Below are positions 25,364 through 33,770 of a DNA stretch of 64,000 nucleotides, in pieces. Source of the DNA: JAITVM01 sp031551135 (lineage in GTDB: Bacteria; Bacillota; Clostridia; Lachnospirales; JAITVM01). The stretch spans positions 25,223-89,222 of the forward strand of contig JAVBOA010000045.1 in assembly GCA_031551135.1 (NCBI GenBank), given 5' to 3'. Below the pieces are notes generated by a model. That model did not search any database. It saw only the letters and a list, made by a program, of their open reading frames with translations, and was not told the DNA's origin. The first letter of the stretch is position 1. The number at the start of each line of letters is the position of its first letter. Position numbers and translations under genes: made by a program.

Positions 25364-26377
25364 ATGCTGAAAGAAATGAGTTACGAAGAAATTTTAAATG
25401 TAAAAAACTATGTTTTGATTGATTTAAGAACAGAAATGGAATATGAGGAATCTAGCATCCCTTCTGCAATAAATCTGCCGATTCTATCTAACGAGGAACG
25501 CAGAGAAATCGGTACAATATATAAAAATGTAAGTACAGAAGAAGCCAAGACTCTTGCCTTGAAATATGTAGGTCCTCGGCTTCATCTTATGTATGAGGAA
25601 ATAAAAAAACTTGCCAAAGGCAGAATGATTGTAATGTTTTGCGCACGCGGCGGTTTGCGCAGCCGTGTGCTTGCTTATACTCTTTCTGCCTTTGGTCTGC
25701 CGATAATACGAATGGACTCCGGTTATAAAGGGTATCGAAATTATATTTTGAAAAATACTGCCGAAGTTTTGGACAAGATTTCATTTATCACGCTTTTTGG
25801 CAAAACAGGTTCCGGCAAGACTGATATTTTGAGTGAATTAAATAAAATGGGCGCTGATGTTTTGGATTTGGAAGGCTGTGCGAATCACCGAGGCTCGATA
25901 ATGGGCTCTATTGGGAAAGAAAAAATATTTTCTCAAAAGCAATTTGAAAATAATGTTTTTGATATGTTAATAAATCGAAAATCAGATATTATTTTTACCG
26001 AAGGTGAAAGCAAAAGAATCGGCAGTATTATAATGGGCAATGAATTATATGAGAAAACACGCGCTGGAAAAAATATTTTTATCGAATGTCCTCTGGAAAT
26101 TCGTATTCAAAATATAAAAAAAGAATATTTAAACGGCGAAAATATAGATAAACAAATTGTCGAGGCTTTGTCAAAGCTTGAAAGATATATTTCTAAAAAA
26201 GATATCGAAGAATTGAAAAATAATATTCTTCAAAAAGATTATGATATCGTTATCGAAAAACTTATGCTGAACTATTATGATTTGAATTACAAATCCGTAA
26301 ACAGCGATTTTGAATACAGATACAATAATTTGTGTGCCGCCGAAACCGCAAAAAATATATTTGATGACTTTCTATAA
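25364..26377 (+). CDS. mnmH: tRNA 2-selenouridine synthase MnmH (SelU/YbbB)
   Basis: Converts 2-thiouridine at the wobble position of tRNAs for Lys, Glu and Gln into 2-selenouridine using selenophosphate, via a geranylated intermediate. It has 337 aa: an N-terminal rhodanese domain (DLRTEMEYEESSIPSAINLPIL) with catalytic Cys93 in FCARGGLRSR, and a C-terminal P-loop domain with GKTGSGKT at 146-153 and the family-typical GCANHRGSIMGSIG. In E. coli the active loop reads C-W-R-G-G; here it is C-A-R-G-G. The gene implies that selD is present elsewhere in the genome. Confidence 0.9.
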   Translation: MLKEMSYEEILNVKNYVLIDLRTEMEYEESSIPSAINLPILSNEERREIGTIYKNVSTEEAKTLALKYVGPRLHLMYEEIKKLAKGRMIVMFCARGGLRSRVLAYTLSAFGLPIIRMDSGYKGYRNYILKNTAEVLDKISFITLFGKTGSGKTDILSELNKMGADVLDLEGCANHRGSIMGSIGKEKIFSQKQFENNVFDMLINRKSDIIFTEGESKRIGSIIMGNELYEKTRAGKNIFIECPLEIRIQNIKKEYLNGENIDKQIVEALSKLERYISKKDIEELKNNILQKDYDIVIEKLMLNYYDLNYKSVNSDFEYRYNNLCAAETAKNIFDDFL

Positions 26378-26408
26378 GTACATGTCGATATATAGTGCTT
26401 ATAAAAAG

Positions 26409-26437
26409 TTGTTTTTTGTACAATTTTTGTGTATAAT
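26409..26437 (+). promoter_or_regulatory. sigma-A promoter of the 26482 gene
   Basis: TTGTTT at 26409-26414 and TATAAT at 26432-26437, 17-base spacer. A GGGGG ribosome site follows before the ATG. Confidence 0.7.
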
Positions 26438-26481
26438 TAAGACCATAACAATTATTTATTTATGCTAAAAGGGGGATTTAT

Positions 26482-27522
26482 ATGAAATTCAGCAAAATAT
26501 TGGCAGGATTTTTAGCTGTTTCATTTATTTTTAGCGGGACTGTTTTTGCATCAAACCCGCCGGTTGCAGTAAATAGTAATACGGAATCCAGCCAAGAAAC
26601 ATCCGCAAATGATGAAAACATATATACTATCGAGACAAATCAAAAAAACCAAAACTTTCTAAACACATTGTACGATATAAATCCATACACTATAGAAGGA
26701 CAAGACCCGACAAGCCGAGGCGTACTGCCCGAAATTTCGGTAGTTTCCAATCCAGATTACGAAAATTCTCTTAACAAAATTGTAAATGATTTTTATGATA
26801 TGGCTATTGAAAAAGCTCTTAAACAAAATGTACGGGTTTCTTTTGTTTACGAAGTTTTTGAAAGCGGAGGATATTTGAATTTCGGAATTTTTGCAAAATA
26901 CGGAGTTGGCGCAACGGCAGGAGAAGATGTTATTACAATTGTAGTAGCTACAGAATATTGCAAGATTTTCACATTGCAAGATATTCTAGGTCCTAACGCT
27001 TATGAAATGACTACACAATTTGTAAAAAATATTATTGCAAATGAGAATTCCGATATTTTTGATAACGGAAAAAATTTCAAAGGCGTTAAGCCTTCAACAC
27101 CGTTCTATTTTTTGGATGAAACTACAATAGGTCTTGTTTATTCTAAAGATTTTATTGCTGATTCTGATTCGTCTATAGTATTTATGGTTGATTTGTTAAA
27201 TGTTTATAAATCGATTTTGACTAAATCGGAAACTAATAATGCAAGAGGAACCGTGAATGTACCAATTAGAAAAGTAGCTGAAGATTTAGGCTACACTGTT
27301 GTCTGGGATGAAGAAAATAAAACCGTGACTTTGTCCAATGAATATTATGATGATATCGTTATTGCAGTTGATGCAAACGATTATTTAGGACAAGAATTAG
27401 AAAACGCACCTGAATATATTTTCGGAAAAGTCTTTGTTCCGACTACGTTTTTCTCAGAAATTCTTGGATGCTTTGTGAACATAGAAGAAACTACAGGAAA
27501 TGTAGTTATTAATCAAATCTAA
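26482..27522 (+). CDS. secreted DUF3298-like protein with copper-amine-oxidase-N-type domain
   Basis: A 346-aa exported protein. It has a signal peptide (1-24, ending TVFAS), then a central domain of about 180 residues that resembles DUF3298 (the family of RsiV and PdaC-like proteins: ISVVSNPDYENSLNKIVNDFY, CKIFTLQDILG, PFYFLDETTIGLVY), and finally a copper-amine-oxidase N-terminal-type domain with VPIRKVAEDLGYTVVWDEENKTVTL and VFVPTTFFSEILG (about 255-346). The latter usually binds cell-wall polymers. The protein probably acts at the cell surface; its reaction is unknown. It has its own promoter, and its stop codon touches a repeat of family 1. Confidence 0.75.
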   Translation: MKFSKILAGFLAVSFIFSGTVFASNPPVAVNSNTESSQETSANDENIYTIETNQKNQNFLNTLYDINPYTIEGQDPTSRGVLPEISVVSNPDYENSLNKIVNDFYDMAIEKALKQNVRVSFVYEVFESGGYLNFGIFAKYGVGATAGEDVITIVVATEYCKIFTLQDILGPNAYEMTTQFVKNIIANENSDIFDNGKNFKGVKPSTPFYFLDETTIGLVYSKDFIADSDSSIVFMVDLLNVYKSILTKSETNNARGTVNVPIRKVAEDLGYTVVWDEENKTVTLSNEYYDDIVIAVDANDYLGQELENAPEYIFGKVFVPTTFFSEILGCFVNIEETTGNVVINQI

Positions 27523-27619
27523 TACTATTTTCATTTTGATAAGTAGAAAAAAATTTTTCACAGCGGAGCGTTTCGCGCAATGGAGTATTTTTTTCTATCC
27601 TTTATATTGAAAATAGTAT
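27522..27619. repeat. palindromic repeat family 1, 98-bp copy
   Basis: Ends ATACTATTTTCATT and ATTGAAAATAGTAT; the middle contains TTTCGCGCAATGG but has lost part of the inner inverted repeat seen at 6779. It starts at the last base of the upstream stop codon. Confidence 0.85.
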
Positions 27620-27626
27620 AATATTA

Positions 27627-27667
27627 GAAATGAAAGCCATCAGCTGCCTGCTGGTGGCTTTCATTTC
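27627..27667. terminator. strong bidirectional terminator
   Basis: An 18-bp stem (GAAATGAAAGCCATCAGC / GCTGGTGGCTTTCATTTC with one G-T pair) between the convergent 26482-27522 gene and the radical SAM operon. Confidence 0.85.
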
Positions 27668-27694
27668 TTTCAAAGATTTAATCGATGACTAATA

Positions 27695-28648
27695 TTATTT
27701 AAAAATTCGTTCATGTTTTAATTCTTTTTTGTTTGAAATCAATTTAAAAATAAATCCGAGAAAACGGTTTGAAATTAAATGCATGTATATTTTCTGTTCG
27801 TTGCAGCCGATTCTCATTTTTGCTGTTTCGGCGGTCTGCCCGAAATTTATTGTCTTGAAATTATTATCAATTCCGATTTTCAAAATTAAAATCAGCATAT
27901 TGTAATACAAATCATATTCATCACGTTCTGAATAATCCATGCCGCCAAAAATAAAATTCAAAATATCATTTTCCGCCATTAGAGAAACAAAAGCAACGGG
28001 TTTTTCACCGGCATAAAATACATGTATATCTAAATTTGATTTTATAAAAAAATTTTTATTCAATGTCTCCAAAGGGTATTTGCTGTTTTTTAATACTTGT
28101 AAATACAAATCATGCAAAGTATCGGAAAAATCGGAATTTTTTATTTTCTTTACCGAAAGATTTTTGCCTTTTTCAATGGCTTTATTGATTCTTCTTCTAT
28201 AAGAGTGTCGCAAATTTTTTAAATAATATACAAAAGAATCGAAAGTGTTATCAAAAATAAAATTCGAAAGAGTATTTCCGCTCGAAACATTCTCCAAAGA
28301 TTCTAAATTAGAATTTAATATCAGAAACAAGCCTTTTCTTTTTTTGTAGGCTTTTATAAGCTCGGACACTGTACCAGAATAACCGATTGCGCATATAGAT
28401 ACAGGAATACCGATTACAGTAATTTTAAAATAAAGCGGAAATTTATTTTTCAAAAACGAAAATATATCAATTTTTATATCGTATTCAATACAGGCAAAAT
28501 TCAATCCCTTAACAAGCCTAAATTCAAGGTTCGTTGAAACTTTGTAAATCTCTATAAAATCCGATTTCAGATATTTATTGGACGAAACAAAATTATCCCA
28601 ATCTTTCGGTATTTCGTTCGGGGCATATATTTCAAAGTCTTTGCTCAT
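27695..28648 (-). CDS. FemAB/BioF2-like GNAT-fold acyltransferase
   Basis: A 317-aa protein, last gene of the seven-gene radical SAM operon. Its C-terminal half fits the acetyltransferase fold of the FemAB / COG3146-like group: LRHSYRRRINKAIEKG, then VFYAGEKPVAFVSLMAEND, FGGMDYSERDEYDLYYNMLILILKIG and INFGQTAETAKMRIG. Such enzymes move acyl or aminoacyl groups onto amines, often of lipids or peptidoglycan precursors. I start it at 28648 because the longer frame to 28846 only overlaps the upstream gene; the chosen start overlaps that gene by 17 bases. The substrate is unknown. The first 140 residues match nothing I recognise. Confidence 0.65.
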   Translation of the reverse strand: MSKDFEIYAPNEIPKDWDNFVSSNKYLKSDFIEIYKVSTNLEFRLVKGLNFACIEYDIKIDIFSFLKNKFPLYFKITVIGIPVSICAIGYSGTVSELIKAYKKRKGLFLILNSNLESLENVSSGNTLSNFIFDNTFDSFVYYLKNLRHSYRRRINKAIEKGKNLSVKKIKNSDFSDTLHDLYLQVLKNSKYPLETLNKNFFIKSNLDIHVFYAGEKPVAFVSLMAENDILNFIFGGMDYSERDEYDLYYNMLILILKIGIDNNFKTINFGQTAETAKMRIGCNEQKIYMHLISNRFLGFIFKLISNKKELKHERIFK

Positions 28649-29696
28649 AGGCAATATAACCTTTCGATTTTTCGGGATAGAATAATTTCGCCAAATTGTA
28701 AGAATCACGATTTTCATTGCTGATCCAGCCGCTGTATCCCAATTCTGCATTAGGGAAATCACGGTTTCGGATTTCGAGCAGATGATTAAGCATTGCAAGC
28801 ACAAGTCCGGATTTTTTGTATTTTTCCAAAACTCCCATTTCTGCAATTATAAAGGAATTAAATTTGTGTTTTAAAAACTTATATTTCAGAAATGTTTTTA
28901 TTCCGGCTGATTCTCCGTAATTTACAAATTCATTATAATTCGGATACCATAATAAAAAGCCAATCGGCGTATCGCCGTCATATCCTATTAATAAACTCTC
29001 TTTATGCAATAAAGGCCACATTTCTTTAAATAATTCTTTGTCTTCGGCGTATTCACGGATATAATAATAAAAATGCCCGTCAAAAATTTCATTATTCAAA
29101 TCGGTAAATATCTTCATTGAATGATTAAAATCAGCAAAAGATTTAATTTTATAATTGCAGTAGTTTTTTGACAAATTCAAAAGTCGTTTATTCAAATTTT
29201 CGATTTCTCCTCGAAAAATTGAGAATTCATGTTTAATAAATTTATATTTTTCAAAATAATCTAAATAATATTCGGGATTATAAATCTGCCCGAAAGAAAT
29301 TTCTGAAGCATAGTCCGACGCTAAAAATCCTACGGAGTAATTGCAATGACCGTTTATTGAATAAAAAATATTTTTACAATTAAGCTCTTTTGCTTTTTTA
29401 TGAGTAATTTCCATAAGCAAATCAAATTCATCAAATGTATTTTCCAAAGCTTCGAAAAAAGAAAAATAGAGCGTATCCGGATTGTTTTTGTGTCTGATGA
29501 GAATAGACACGCATTTTAAACCGTTATTATCGACACCAAGAATCCATTGCTTGGAATTTTTATAAAAAGCAGAATTTTTTTTTGAAGTCAATTTTAATAA
29601 AGATATTTTATTATCTTTGTAATGCGGCGTATTTTTATAAATTGAATTAATAAAATTTATGTATATATTCAAGCTTTTGATTTCTACAATTTTCAT
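28632..29696 (-). CDS. GNAT-family N-acyltransferase (YghO-like)
   Basis: A 354-aa protein. The N-terminal part (FINSIYKNTPHYKD, then LTSKKNSAFYKNSKQWILGVDNNG) follows the pattern of YghO-like proteins, FIxxxYxxxPxY, then NPFF, then xxLxAxxxG. The C-terminal GNAT fold shows SLLIGYDGDTPIGFLLWYPNYNE, FIIAEMGVLEKYKKSGLVLAMLNHLLE and GYSGWISNENRDSYNLAKLF. GNAT enzymes transfer acyl groups from acyl-CoA, or sometimes from acyl carrier proteins. It lies 36 bases after the first radical SAM gene and overlaps the next gene, so it belongs to the operon. The family match is inferred from motif style. Confidence 0.7.
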   Translation of the reverse strand: MKIVEIKSLNIYINFINSIYKNTPHYKDNKISLLKLTSKKNSAFYKNSKQWILGVDNNGLKCVSILIRHKNNPDTLYFSFFEALENTFDEFDLLMEITHKKAKELNCKNIFYSINGHCNYSVGFLASDYASEISFGQIYNPEYYLDYFEKYKFIKHEFSIFRGEIENLNKRLLNLSKNYCNYKIKSFADFNHSMKIFTDLNNEIFDGHFYYYIREYAEDKELFKEMWPLLHKESLLIGYDGDTPIGFLLWYPNYNEFVNYGESAGIKTFLKYKFLKHKFNSFIIAEMGVLEKYKKSGLVLAMLNHLLEIRNRDFPNAELGYSGWISNENRDSYNLAKLFYPEKSKGYIAYEQRL

Positions 29697-29732
29697 TTGC
29701 GCACCTTTTCAGTTTCGATGTAATGATTTATT

Positions 29733-31046
29733 TCATATAATATTCGGCGTAATGCCTTTATAAATCTGGTATCTGTAGAACAAATTAATATATAAATAAA
29801 AAAGATATTTGCCCGGGTTTTTGAAAAAATCTTTTCGAATTATGGTTCGCATAAAAATAGATTTATACGAAAAAACTTCCTTATATAAATCCCAATAGGC
29901 TTTTGTGAGTTCTTCCGGAGACATATTTTTTGGTTTATGAACAGCAAAAGAACCGTTGTAAGAATAAATTTTCCGATTTACAATTCGGTTTTCCTTTAAC
30001 ATTTCCTTGAAAAAAACAGTACCCGGAATCGGCGTTAATATATAAAATCTCGGAACAACGATTTTGTTTTCCGTAATAAAATCGGCGGTTCTTCTGATGG
30101 ATTCCAAAGTGTCTCCGTCTGCACCGATTACCATTTCTGTCGAAACATCTATTCCGGCAGCGGTGATTTTTTTTATTTGACTGGAATATTTGCTCGACTG
30201 CGCCCAGGATTTATTCATATAATTTAATGATTCTTGGCTTATGCTCTCGATTCCGAAGGACAAAGATATACATCCGCTGTCGGCGATTATTTTCAAAATT
30301 TCGGGATTATCGGCGATATTTATAGAGCATTGAGAAAGCCATTTCATATTCAGCTTTTTAATCTCTTTTGCAAGTTTTATTAAATATTCGGTATCCGAAA
30401 AAATATTGTCATCCAATAATAAAAATTTATTGTAACCAAGCCGTTTTATTACTTTTATATCCCGAAGGACTTCCGAAATATCCCGTTTTAGATATTTATT
30501 TTTGTAAAGGCAATAAACAGAGCAGAACGTGCACGAGTTTGGGCAGCCGCGCCCCGCTTGAACAGGCAGGAAATCGCCGATTTTCTTGTTTGTCAGAATT
30601 TTATAATCGGGAGTAGGGTAAGTCAGTTTTTCCAAAGGAATATTATAAAACTCTTGAAGTTTATTATTTTTATAGTCTTCGAGCATTTTTAAAAAGGAAA
30701 TTTCCGCATCGCCGATTATTACCGAATCGCAATATTTTTTTGCTTCTTTAGGCATTAAAGATGCCATATATCCGCCCATAATGACGGTTTTTCCAAGCTT
30801 TTTAAATCGTTTTGCAATATCAATGGATCGTATAATGGCGTGACCCATTCCGGAGATTGCGATTATTTCGGCATCGGTATTGAAATTGACTTTATCAATG
30901 GTTTCCAGACAAAGCTCCATTTTTGTGTCGTTCGGCAAAATCGCAGATAAAACCGCAGGCGCAAGCCCGACAAAATACAATTTATTTTTTTTGATTAATT
31001 TTTTGTTTTCATAATATGGGGTCGATTGAATAAAGTAAATTTTCAT
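29733..31046 (-). CDS. radical SAM enzyme, B12-binding type (operon copy 4)
   Basis: A 437-aa radical SAM enzyme with an N-terminal Rossmann-like domain of the cobalamin-binding type (residues 1-130, GLAPAVLSAILP, AEIIAISGMGHAI, KTVIMGGYMASLMP). The 4Fe-4S ligands are Cys168, Cys172 and Cys175 in GRGCPNSCTFCSVY. After the SAM-binding barrel (LSFGIESISQESLNYMNKSW) comes a C-terminal helical region. It differs more from the other three enzymes than they do from each other. Enzymes of this layout methylate unreactive carbons, form rings or rearrange skeletons, as in hopanoid, bacteriochlorophyll and natural-product synthesis. It starts one base after the upstream gene, preceded by AGGTG. Confidence 0.85.
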   Translation of the reverse strand: MKIYFIQSTPYYENKKLIKKNKLYFVGLAPAVLSAILPNDTKMELCLETIDKVNFNTDAEIIAISGMGHAIIRSIDIAKRFKKLGKTVIMGGYMASLMPKEAKKYCDSVIIGDAEISFLKMLEDYKNNKLQEFYNIPLEKLTYPTPDYKILTNKKIGDFLPVQAGRGCPNSCTFCSVYCLYKNKYLKRDISEVLRDIKVIKRLGYNKFLLLDDNIFSDTEYLIKLAKEIKKLNMKWLSQCSINIADNPEILKIIADSGCISLSFGIESISQESLNYMNKSWAQSSKYSSQIKKITAAGIDVSTEMVIGADGDTLESIRRTADFITENKIVVPRFYILTPIPGTVFFKEMLKENRIVNRKIYSYNGSFAVHKPKNMSPEELTKAYWDLYKEVFSYKSIFMRTIIRKDFFKNPGKYLFYLYINLFYRYQIYKGITPNII

Positions 31047-31047
31047 T

Positions 31048-32397
31048 TTACACCTTCAAAATCAATTTAATTAAATTTTTAGTCAGATTGAAATAAAATT
31101 TATAATCCATAAATCTATAGGCATCTTGTTTTTTTCCATACAAAAATATTTTGGCGTTTAGCATAAAGAAATAAAAATAGAACGAAAATACCGATAATTT
31201 TTCGGGTTTCATAACTAAATGCAAAAAATCCCAATTTTCTATCCGCTTGCAGTTAATGCTTTTTCTGTATTTATTGAAAATATCCGTACCAGGGATCGGC
31301 GTAAAAATTGAAGCCGTGACATAAGACATCCGATTTTTCACAACCCATCGATAGACTTGGTCAAAATACTTTTTATCGGCATCAATCGGAATTACTAAAA
31401 GCGCGATTGGCTCGGCGTTGTATTTTTTTAAAACAGAAATTGCCTTGTCGTTATTATCCGTGTTGTTGCTTTTCGAATATTCCGCTAAATATTTATCCGT
31501 AACAGCCTCGAAACCAATCAAGAAATATTTAAAACCGATTTCCTTTAATTCTTTGATTAGCTTTGGATTATTCGCAACGAAATCTGAGCGGGCATAACAA
31601 ACGAAATTTTTTTCGATATTATTTTCTTTTATCAGCTTTATAAATTCGGAAACTCTTTTTTTGTCTACAAGAAAATCATCATCAACAATTTGTATATTTT
31701 TTGTTTTTATAGATTTTATTTCATCTATAATTAATTCAAGAGCGCGCACAGAATATTGACCGCAATTTAATTTTGTACAATAGCAAAAAGAGCAGTTATA
31801 CGGGCAGGAAAACGAAGCTTTAATTGTGGCAACTTCCTCCAAATCCAAATATCTGTAATATTTTTTATTTTTATAAAAAAAGTCACGTTTCGGTATCGGC
31901 AATTCGTTTATATCAACAGGTTTTAATTTATTTTTGTAGAATTTATTTTCGATTTTATAGCAAAGTCCGTTAATTGTATTTAATTGTGAAATATCATTTT
32001 TTTTAATCGCATTTACCAGAAATGCGAAATCGTTTACCGAAGCACTGCGAAAAATAAAATCAATATTTTCATTGTAAAAACGTTTGTAATTAAGTTGAGC
32101 ATAAGTTCCGCCGATTATTGTAATGATATGCGGATTATATTTTTTAGCAATTCGGCAATAGTCTTTGACTAAATTTTCCTGTGTGATATATCCGGTTACA
32201 GCCAAAATATCGGGCTTAAATTTTTTCATAACTCTCTCGAACGGTCTTTTTTCGATAATTCCGTCATAAATCTCTACATCTTCATTAGATAAAACTGTTT
32301 GTAAATATTCTAGCTCCAGCGGCTCGGCATCGATTAAATTCAAATATCCAAATAAATTTGCCGCTTTTGGTCGAACTAACAAAATTCGTGTTTTCAT
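31048..32397 (-). CDS. radical SAM enzyme, B12-binding type (operon copy 3)
   Basis: A 449-aa enzyme, one of three close paralogues. The N-terminal cobalamin-type domain begins ILLVRPKAANLFG with EPLELEYLQTVL and continues PDILAVTGYITQENLVKDY and IIGGTYAQ. Radical SAM cluster ligands are Cys198, Cys202 and Cys205 in SFSCPYNCSFCYC. The sequence KNIQIVDDDFLVDKKRVSEF and YFLIGFEAVTDKYLAEYSKS follow in the barrel, and FTPIPGTDIFNKY near the C-terminus matches the same place in its relatives. It overlaps the preceding gene by ATGA, which implies coupled translation. Confidence 0.85.
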   Translation of the reverse strand: MKTRILLVRPKAANLFGYLNLIDAEPLELEYLQTVLSNEDVEIYDGIIEKRPFERVMKKFKPDILAVTGYITQENLVKDYCRIAKKYNPHIITIIGGTYAQLNYKRFYNENIDFIFRSASVNDFAFLVNAIKKNDISQLNTINGLCYKIENKFYKNKLKPVDINELPIPKRDFFYKNKKYYRYLDLEEVATIKASFSCPYNCSFCYCTKLNCGQYSVRALELIIDEIKSIKTKNIQIVDDDFLVDKKRVSEFIKLIKENNIEKNFVCYARSDFVANNPKLIKELKEIGFKYFLIGFEAVTDKYLAEYSKSNNTDNNDKAISVLKKYNAEPIALLVIPIDADKKYFDQVYRWVVKNRMSYVTASIFTPIPGTDIFNKYRKSINCKRIENWDFLHLVMKPEKLSVFSFYFYFFMLNAKIFLYGKKQDAYRFMDYKFYFNLTKNLIKLILKV

Positions 32398-33767
32398 AAG
32401 CTTTTAAAAATATTCTTCAAATACACTCTGAAAATTCGGCGGAAACCAAAAATCATTCTTATAATATTTTTGAAATCAAATGTTTTCAAAGTATAGAGGA
32501 GTGTAGTTTTATTTAGATTGACTTTTAATGCGATTTTAAAAACTTCAATATAATAATCATGAAGGCTCATTTTTGAGGGCATAATTACAACATCACCGAA
32601 ATTCCATTTTTCATATTCTTCAATCGAATAAATCAAGCGGTCTTTGTATTGCTCGTATAAATCTGTCAAAGGATGCGGAATAAGCGGAGAAAATGACATC
32701 AATTCAGGATTCAGCAGATTCAAGTATTTCAGCATTTTTTTAAAATCGTCTTTGTCCCAATCCGGATGGACTATAAACGAACCATAACAAGCAATTTTAT
32801 TTTTGTGCAGGATTTTCACGGCCTCCAGATTTTCATCCGTATTCGCCGGTTTATTGTATTCTTGCAAGCGTATATCGTCGAACGCTTCAAAACCGACGAT
32901 TACAGCGGAGAGGCCGTTTTTTGCCAATCTTTTGAATAATTCCGGTTTTTCCAAAATACTGTTTGTGCTTCCGTAGCAAATATATTTTTTCTTTATATTA
33001 TGTTTTTCCAACAGATCGCAAAACTCAATTAATCGTTTTTCATTAATCAAAAAATCATTATCGCAAATCATTATGTTTTTTTCTTCTATTTCGGAAATCT
33101 GCCGGAATACTTCTGATATAGGCAACTCAATTAAATTTTCGCCTTCCAAACGCCAGCGGACACAGAAATTACAGCGGTTACGGCAACCATATGCTGTTTG
33201 CATGACGGCGCAAGGCTGGAATCCTACATATTTATAATTTTTTCGGTAACGCTTTGTAATTTCGCGGTCGGGAATTACGTATTCGTTCAAACAGAATTTA
33301 CCGTTGTTTATAAATTTATGATTTCGGGAATACACGCCTTCGATTATTTCGGAAAAATCTCTTTTTTCTATGCAATCAAATAATTTATATATATTTTCAC
33401 GGGTAGTAGATTTAAAAACAAAATCAATATCTTTTTTAAAAAAGCAATTCGAAAAACAAGAAGCGTGAACGCCGCCGACCATTACAAAAATTTTTTTATT
33501 GAAAGCTTTGGTCATTTTAGCAATTTTCGAAACATTAACAACATCCGAACATTGCGAAGTAATTCCGACAATATCCGGTTTAAAATTTTGCAGATAGTAT
33601 TCTAAACTGTTTTTTTCATCAGCCATAAAATCCACAAGCAAAACTTTGTGATTTTGTTCTTTTAAAATTGTCGAGACGCATGCAATTCCGAGCGGCTCGC
33701 CAAAAAAGAAATTTCTGATAGAAGTAATATTTTCGTTCAGCCACGGTCTGATTAATAAAACTCTCAT
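32394..33767 (-). CDS. radical SAM enzyme, B12-binding type (operon copy 2)
   Basis: A 457-aa paralogue of the enzymes on either side. It opens with LLIRPWLNENITSI and EPLGIACVSTILKEQ, then PDIVGITSQCSDVVNVSKIAK and VMVGGVHASCFS. Cluster ligands are Cys195, Cys199 and Cys202 in AYGCRNRCNFCVRW; the other two paralogues have C-P-Y-N-C here. The barrel has NIMICDNDFLINEKRLIEF and AVIVGFEAFDDIRLQEYNKP, and the C-terminal part SPLIPHPLTDLYEQY. Two extra cysteines sit in the N-terminal domain. It ends in ATGA overlap with the next gene. Confidence 0.85.
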   Translation of the reverse strand: MRVLLIRPWLNENITSIRNFFFGEPLGIACVSTILKEQNHKVLLVDFMADEKNSLEYYLQNFKPDIVGITSQCSDVVNVSKIAKMTKAFNKKIFVMVGGVHASCFSNCFFKKDIDFVFKSTTRENIYKLFDCIEKRDFSEIIEGVYSRNHKFINNGKFCLNEYVIPDREITKRYRKNYKYVGFQPCAVMQTAYGCRNRCNFCVRWRLEGENLIELPISEVFRQISEIEEKNIMICDNDFLINEKRLIEFCDLLEKHNIKKKYICYGSTNSILEKPELFKRLAKNGLSAVIVGFEAFDDIRLQEYNKPANTDENLEAVKILHKNKIACYGSFIVHPDWDKDDFKKMLKYLNLLNPELMSFSPLIPHPLTDLYEQYKDRLIYSIEEYEKWNFGDVVIMPSKMSLHDYYIEVFKIALKVNLNKTTLLYTLKTFDFKNIIRMIFGFRRIFRVYLKNIFKSL

Positions 33768-33770
33768 ATT

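Noticed and set aside
28649..28846. N-terminal extension of the FemAB-like gene up to 28846
   Set aside because: The extra 66 residues lie inside the conserved C-terminal coding region of the upstream GNAT gene and have low-quality composition.
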